From Clostridia bacterium (GTDB taxonomy: Bacteria; Bacillota; Clostridia; Lachnospirales; Lachnospiraceae): a stretch of DNA of 64,000 nt. The notes beneath the pieces were generated by a model. That model had not been told where the DNA came from. It was given only the letters and a program-made list of their open reading frames with translations, and made no database searches. Positions 60,815-64,000 of the stretch are shown here, in pieces. Within the stretch, counting starts at the first letter, position 1; each line of letters begins with the position of its first letter. The position numbers and the translations under genes are program-made. The DNA lies in NCBI GenBank assembly GCA_910575725.1, contig CAJTFE010000022.1:1-64000 (forward strand), written 5' to 3'.

Positions 60815-60842
60815 GTAAAAAACGTTCTCAAGGGGGATTACC

Positions 60843-61100
60843 TTGAAGGAATATATCGAAGAACGGGCGGTGGCCATCGCTAATTACATCATAGAGAACA
60901 ATGCAACGGTGCGGCAGACAGCGAAGCGGTTCGGGATTAGCAAGTCCACGGTACATAAGGACGTAGCCGAGCGTCTGACCCACATCAACCCGTCTCTTGC
61001 CAAGCAGGCCAGAATCGTACTGGATATCAACAAATCAGAGCGTCACATTCGGGGCGGAATGGCTACAAAGGAGAAGTACCTGCATCAGAAAAGCGTGTAG
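60843..61100 (+). CDS. spoIIID: Sporulation regulator SpoIIID
   Basis: An 85-residue DNA-binding protein that switches mother-cell gene expression between the sigma-E and sigma-K stages. The helix-turn-helix ATVRQTAKRFGISKSTVHKDV and the basic C-terminal part ERHIRGGMATKEKY are hallmark. It uses a TTG start (60843) behind AAGGGGGA. Its presence is strong evidence for endospore formation. Confidence 0.97.
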   Translation: MKEYIEERAVAIANYIIENNATVRQTAKRFGISKSTVHKDVAERLTHINPSLAKQARIVLDINKSERHIRGGMATKEKYLHQKSV

Positions 61101-61137
61101 CAAGGATCTTTCATAAAATCAGAGTGGGGATAAAAGG

Positions 61138-61189
61138 AAGAGGGGGATTTTCAAAATTGCTTTGTGAATTTTGGAATATCCCCCCTCTT
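61138..61189. terminator. Hairpin between spoIIID and nagB-like gene
   Basis: AAGAGGGGGAT and TTCAAAATT pair with AATTTTGGAA and ATCCCCCCTCTT around GCTTTGTG, between convergent genes. It lacks a clean T-run, so it may be a weak or two-way terminator. Confidence 0.6.
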
Positions 61190-61205
61190 AAGTGTTCTTG
61201 GGCTG

Positions 61206-61892
61206 CTACAGCGCTAATTTTGAGGCGGCAGGCTTGTCTATCAAGACGATGACATCGGGATGCAGCTTCAAAAGTGTAGCCGGAACTGCAGAAGAAATCC
61301 CTTGTGCGAACATATCTGCCACAGCCTGCGCTTTGCTTTCGCCATTGGCAATAAGAAGTATACGCTTTGCAAGAAGAATGTGAGAAACGCCCATAGCAAT
61401 ATAGCTGCCGCTGGGACGAACCTCTTTATGAGCTCCAGGGGCCAAAGCGTCGTTTGGGCGATTCATTCCAATATGTGCGTCCTCGCCGATTCCCAGAATC
61501 TGCATATCCAGGCGGCTGCTGGGCAGACTGCTCAGCAGCCTGTCGTATTTTTGACATTCAGCAGAGATATCTTCAGGCTGGCTGTCCGGAAGAAGCAGTT
61601 TTTCCGGAGAAACATCTGTTTCGTCCATAAAGTGCTTATGGAAATAGCTTCTGCAAGTAGAAGGATCATCCTTTGCAACCCCGATTTTTTCTTCCAGATT
61701 GTAAAACCAGGCATCAGCAAAGGAGACCGTCTTGTTTTGATAGAGGCGGACTAGCTCTGCAAACATGCCAACAGGAGTTTTTCCGGCAGTCAATCCCACG
61801 TGGCTGTCTGGTTTTAATAGAAGCTGCGCCGTAACGACATTTGCAGCTGCCCTGCTCATTTCTTCATAAGTGTCGTAGATGTGGAGTTTCAT
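61206..61892 (-). CDS. NagB/6-phosphogluconolactonase-family protein, divergent
   Basis: A 228-residue member of the glucosamine-6-phosphate deaminase/isomerase family, with TAGKTPVGMFAEL near the N-terminus and the family loop GIGEDAHIGMNRP. Compared with NagB, the conserved MDEYVG segment reads LEEKIG (Asp to Glu) and FNEP reads MNRP, so the active-site Glu is Arg; the D-x-H pair in GEDAHI is kept. It is also shorter than NagB. It may act on a different sugar phosphate, such as the product of the adjacent mannose-family PTS. AGAGAGG precedes ATG 61892. Confidence 0.75.
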   Translation of the reverse strand: MKLHIYDTYEEMSRAAANVVTAQLLLKPDSHVGLTAGKTPVGMFAELVRLYQNKTVSFADAWFYNLEEKIGVAKDDPSTCRSYFHKHFMDETDVSPEKLLLPDSQPEDISAECQKYDRLLSSLPSSRLDMQILGIGEDAHIGMNRPNDALAPGAHKEVRPSGSYIAMGVSHILLAKRILLIANGESKAQAVADMFAQGISSAVPATLLKLHPDVIVLIDKPAASKLAL

Positions 61893-62008
61893 AAAAATAC
61901 CTCTCTTTCCTTAGCAATCGCTCGTTTTTTCTTACTATCTTAGAATAAAAGACGAAAATTGCAAGAAGAAAGGAAGGGATAGTGACAAAAGTCTGAAAAT
62001 TGTAACGC

Positions 62009-62545
62009 TTAATAATTGTCGAATTTTGTCATAATATCATAAATGGTGATGCTCATCTGCTCAATATTTTCTGTCATTCCGTTTTTCGTCCAATCTATGA
62101 GGATTTTAAAGAAAATACCCACCAGTGCGGAGATCTCATAGTCGCTTTGAAAACCATAAGAATAAAGCAAAAGATAAAAAGTAGAATGAAAATGCGCTTC
62201 AATGGCATTGAGAATGAGATCTGTCATATGAAAATGTATCAGATCGTTCATTAATTCTTGATTGGCATAAAAAAATTCACAGGTTCTTAAAATCATATTC
62301 GGAAGGTACATGATCTTATCTGCATTGTTTTCGTTGATTCCCAGCTTAGTCGTATTGAAATAATCAATAATAATATCTTCAATTGTTTCATAATTGCGGT
62401 AGAATGCCATCCTGGATACGCCGGCTTTTTTGGTCAGCTCTGTAACTGTTATTTCATGAAAATTTTTAGATTGCATCAAAATCAGGAGAGCAGTAAAAAG
62501 GCACTCCTTGACGAAAATATTCTTTGGATTTCTGGATTTTTCCAT
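62009..62545 (-). CDS. TetR-family regulator
   Basis: A 178-residue regulator with an N-terminal helix-turn-helix (about 20-65; ITVTELTKKAGVSRMAFYRNYETIEDI) and a C-terminal helical domain of the DhaS/TetR_C type. It is divergent to the PTS operon, with which it shares a 231-bp AT-rich region, so it most likely controls that operon and possibly the nagB-like gene. Confidence 0.88.
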   Translation of the reverse strand: MEKSRNPKNIFVKECLFTALLILMQSKNFHEITVTELTKKAGVSRMAFYRNYETIEDIIIDYFNTTKLGINENNADKIMYLPNMILRTCEFFYANQELMNDLIHFHMTDLILNAIEAHFHSTFYLLLYSYGFQSDYEISALVGIFFKILIDWTKNGMTENIEQMSITIYDIMTKFDNY

Positions 62546-62776
62546 GTTACATTTTCCTCGTTTTTGTAATAATTAGTTAAAAAATCAAAGAATTTAGTGT
62601 TACAGATTTTTGAAATTGTCACTATTGACGAAAAGAGTATTGAAATAAATAAAAAAATAGGTATATTGTATAAAAAGAAACTTTGCTGTAGTTGTCGAGT
62701 AATACAAATGATATTTATTATAGTTGATACAGCAGAAAATTTCAAATAGTTTGTCAGTGAAGGGAGGGGGATTGAC
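62546..62776. promoter_or_regulatory. Divergent control region of tetR and PTS operon
   Basis: Very AT-rich, no gene. TTGTCACTATTGACGA at about 62617-62632 contains GTCA-N4-TGAC, a plausible TetR-family operator. Several TATAAT-like boxes occur (for example TATTGTATAA near 62664), but no single promoter stands out. Confidence 0.45.
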
Positions 62777-63178
62777 TTGACGGGAATTTTATTGCTAACA
62801 CATGGACAGTTCTGCGAGGGGATCATTGAAGGCGTGAAAATGTTCATGGGAGAGGCTGAAAAGCTGGAATGCCTTAAGCTCTGCGCCGACGATGATGTGA
62901 TGATTTATCGAAATCAGGTAGCGGATCACATCAAAAAACTGGACGATGGGGACGGAGTTCTGATTTTGACAGATCTGATGGGGGGGAGCCCCTACAATGT
63001 GGCGGCATCCTGGCTGAACCAGCTTTCGGCGGAGTGCGTTACAGGAGTAAATCTTCCAATGGTTTTAGAAGCGCTGCAGGCGCGGGAAGATATGCCGGTA
63101 CAAGAATTGGCAGAGCATTGTATAAAAGCGGCAACAGACGGGATTGTCAACGTCAGGAGACATTTAGGCCTTTCATAG
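62777..63178 (+). CDS. PTS mannose/fructose/sorbose-family IIA component
   Basis: A 133-residue cytosolic IIA domain that takes phosphate from HPr on His9 (GILLLTHGQFCEG) and passes it to IIB. The conserved LTDLMGGSPYNVAA loop is present. It uses a TTG start (62777) behind GGGAGGGGG. First gene of the PTS operon, followed by IIB after 66 bp. Confidence 0.92.
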   Translation: MTGILLLTHGQFCEGIIEGVKMFMGEAEKLECLKLCADDDVMIYRNQVADHIKKLDDGDGVLILTDLMGGSPYNVAASWLNQLSAECVTGVNLPMVLEALQAREDMPVQELAEHCIKAATDGIVNVRRHLGLS

Positions 63179-63244
63179 CGAAAAGCCGGTATCCTTCTCC
63201 AGAGAAGGATTTGCGAAACTTTAGATGAACAGGAGGAAATAAAG

Positions 63245-63739
63245 GTGGCCAAAATTGAACTAGCGAGAGTGGACTTTCGGTTAATACACGGACAGATTAT
63301 CACCAGATGGAGAAAGGTAATTAATATTAACAAAATCATTGTGATTGATGACATTCTTGCAGCAGATGAATTTATGACAAAGGTGTACGCATCTGCCGCT
63401 CCGGCTGATATTACGGTAAAGGTTTACACAGAGGAAAAGGCGCTGCGCCTTTGGGGAAAGAATCAGTTTGGAACAGGAGCAGTGATGATTTTATTTAAAG
63501 ATATTGCAACCTGCAGCAGAATGATTAAAGAAGGACTTCCTCTGTCTGAGGTACAGCTGGGAGGCGTGCCGCATACGGAAGAAAAGAAGCTGATTATGAA
63601 GGCCGTTTCTCTTAACAATGGAGAAATGAACCTGATAAAGGAGCTGTATGAAGACTATGAAGTGAACTTTACAATCCAGGTAGTTCCCGAAAACGCCAAA
63701 ATGGAATATGCCGAGATTGTGAAAATATTTAATAAGTAA
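63245..63739 (+). CDS. PTS mannose/fructose/sorbose-family IIB component
   Basis: A 164-residue IIB protein with the phosphorylated His15 in RVDFRLIHGQIITRW and the typical VQLGGVPH segment. It receives phosphate from IIA and transfers it to the sugar carried by IIC/IID. It starts at GTG 63245 with AGGAGGAAATAAAG. The sugar cannot be told; the NagB-like gene nearby hints at an amino sugar or a hexose derivative. Confidence 0.93.
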   Translation: MAKIELARVDFRLIHGQIITRWRKVININKIIVIDDILAADEFMTKVYASAAPADITVKVYTEEKALRLWGKNQFGTGAVMILFKDIATCSRMIKEGLPLSEVQLGGVPHTEEKKLIMKAVSLNNGEMNLIKELYEDYEVNFTIQVVPENAKMEYAEIVKIFNK

Positions 63740-63761
63740 CCATAAGAAGGAGGTACATGTT

Positions 63762-64000
63762 ATGTTAGGTGTTGCTTTGTTTTCCGGAATCTGGTACGCC
63801 ATTGCAGGCTGGAGACCAGGTTACAGCACACATGAAATCTGGATGTTCCCATTGTTCTCGGCATTGCCTATCGGTTTGATTATGGGAGATGTGCCAGGGG
63901 CTATGGTCATTGGCTGCGCCATCAGTATGATGTATGTAGGTATGGTGGCGCCCGGCTCTGAGATGCCGGCAGATATGTCTTTGGCGGGGTTAATCGGCAT
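63762..64000 (+). CDS. PTS mannose-family IIC component, partial
   Basis: The gene begins at ATG 63762 behind AGAAGGAGGTAC and runs off the window. The visible ~79 residues show the membrane IIC start, with ALFSGIWYAIAGWRPG, LPIGLIMGDVPGAMVIGCAI and MYVGMVAPGSEMPADMS. A IID gene is expected next. Confidence 0.9.
   Translation, partial: MLGVALFSGIWYAIAGWRPGYSTHEIWMFPLFSALPIGLIMGDVPGAMVIGCAISMMYVGMVAPGSEMPADMSLAGLIG

Overview
The window looks like the chromosome of a low-to-mid GC, spore-forming Clostridia member, most likely Lachnospiraceae. The evidence is spoIIID, a SPOCS/LysM coat-type protein, a murB-rapZ-whiA-crh cluster, mannose-family PTS genes, MutS2, and frequent GTG/TTG starts with strong AGGAGG ribosome-binding sites. 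No rRNA, tRNA or CRISPR array was seen.

Layout. 1-1714: end of an integrated element, with the C-terminal remnant of one tyrosine recombinase abutting an intact second one and a terminator. 1715-7105: a disrupted uvrB locus. A 90-codon uvrB 5' fragment is followed by an AT-rich two-gene cargo (a DUF1016/YhcG-type PDDEXK protein and a P-loop ATPase), then a complete uvrB whose first ~90 codons are recoded. It looks like an island that inserted into uvrB and rebuilt the gene with its own 5' end. 7281-25884: housekeeping genes: uvrA, murB, rapZ, whiA, a Crh-like HPr, a methyltransferase, hslO, nadE, degV, an AAA ATPase, a large two-component system and an aconitase-family hydratase. 25984-29073: AT-rich accessory patch with two small orphan genes and an XRE/ImmA pair followed by a decayed PIN-like gene. 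29121-35450 (minus): mutS2, response regulator, kinase and a DUF885 lipoprotein. 35588-39394: HtrA-like protein, YhaM exonuclease, RlmD-type methyltransferase. 39400-43110: a mobile-element graveyard (phage tail-chaperone remnant, AlbA_2 regulator with a striking operator, Mom-like pseudogene, sigma fragment, serine-recombinase C-terminus). 43276-53594: sigma-like protein, esterase lipoprotein, cold-shock gene, then a minus-strand wall/sugar block (malQ, plsC, ddl, murF, oxidoreductase), then spore-type genes. 53947-61100: ispE, GntR, murI, DUF1934, cls, trigger-factor-like lipoprotein, spoIIID. 61206-end: a divergent NagB-like protein, a TetR regulator and a mannose-family PTS (IIA, IIB, start of IIC).

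Functional links. UvrA and UvrB form the excision-repair damage sensor, so anything inserted in uvrB must preserve it. murB, murI, ddl, murF and ispE feed peptidoglycan and lipid carrier synthesis. RapZ, WhiA and Crh link envelope metabolism, division and carbon regulation. The NagB-like protein, TetR and PTS form one sugar-uptake locus.

The strongest unexplained signals are (1) the uvrB-rebuilding island, (2) a dispersed long-hairpin family placed in one orientation immediately upstream of rapZ, the hydratase, murI, nadE and degV, with arms that co-vary between copies, (3) a 212-bp near-perfect palindrome before ispE, and (4) an operator motif of the AlbA_2 gene that recurs inside its own coding sequence.
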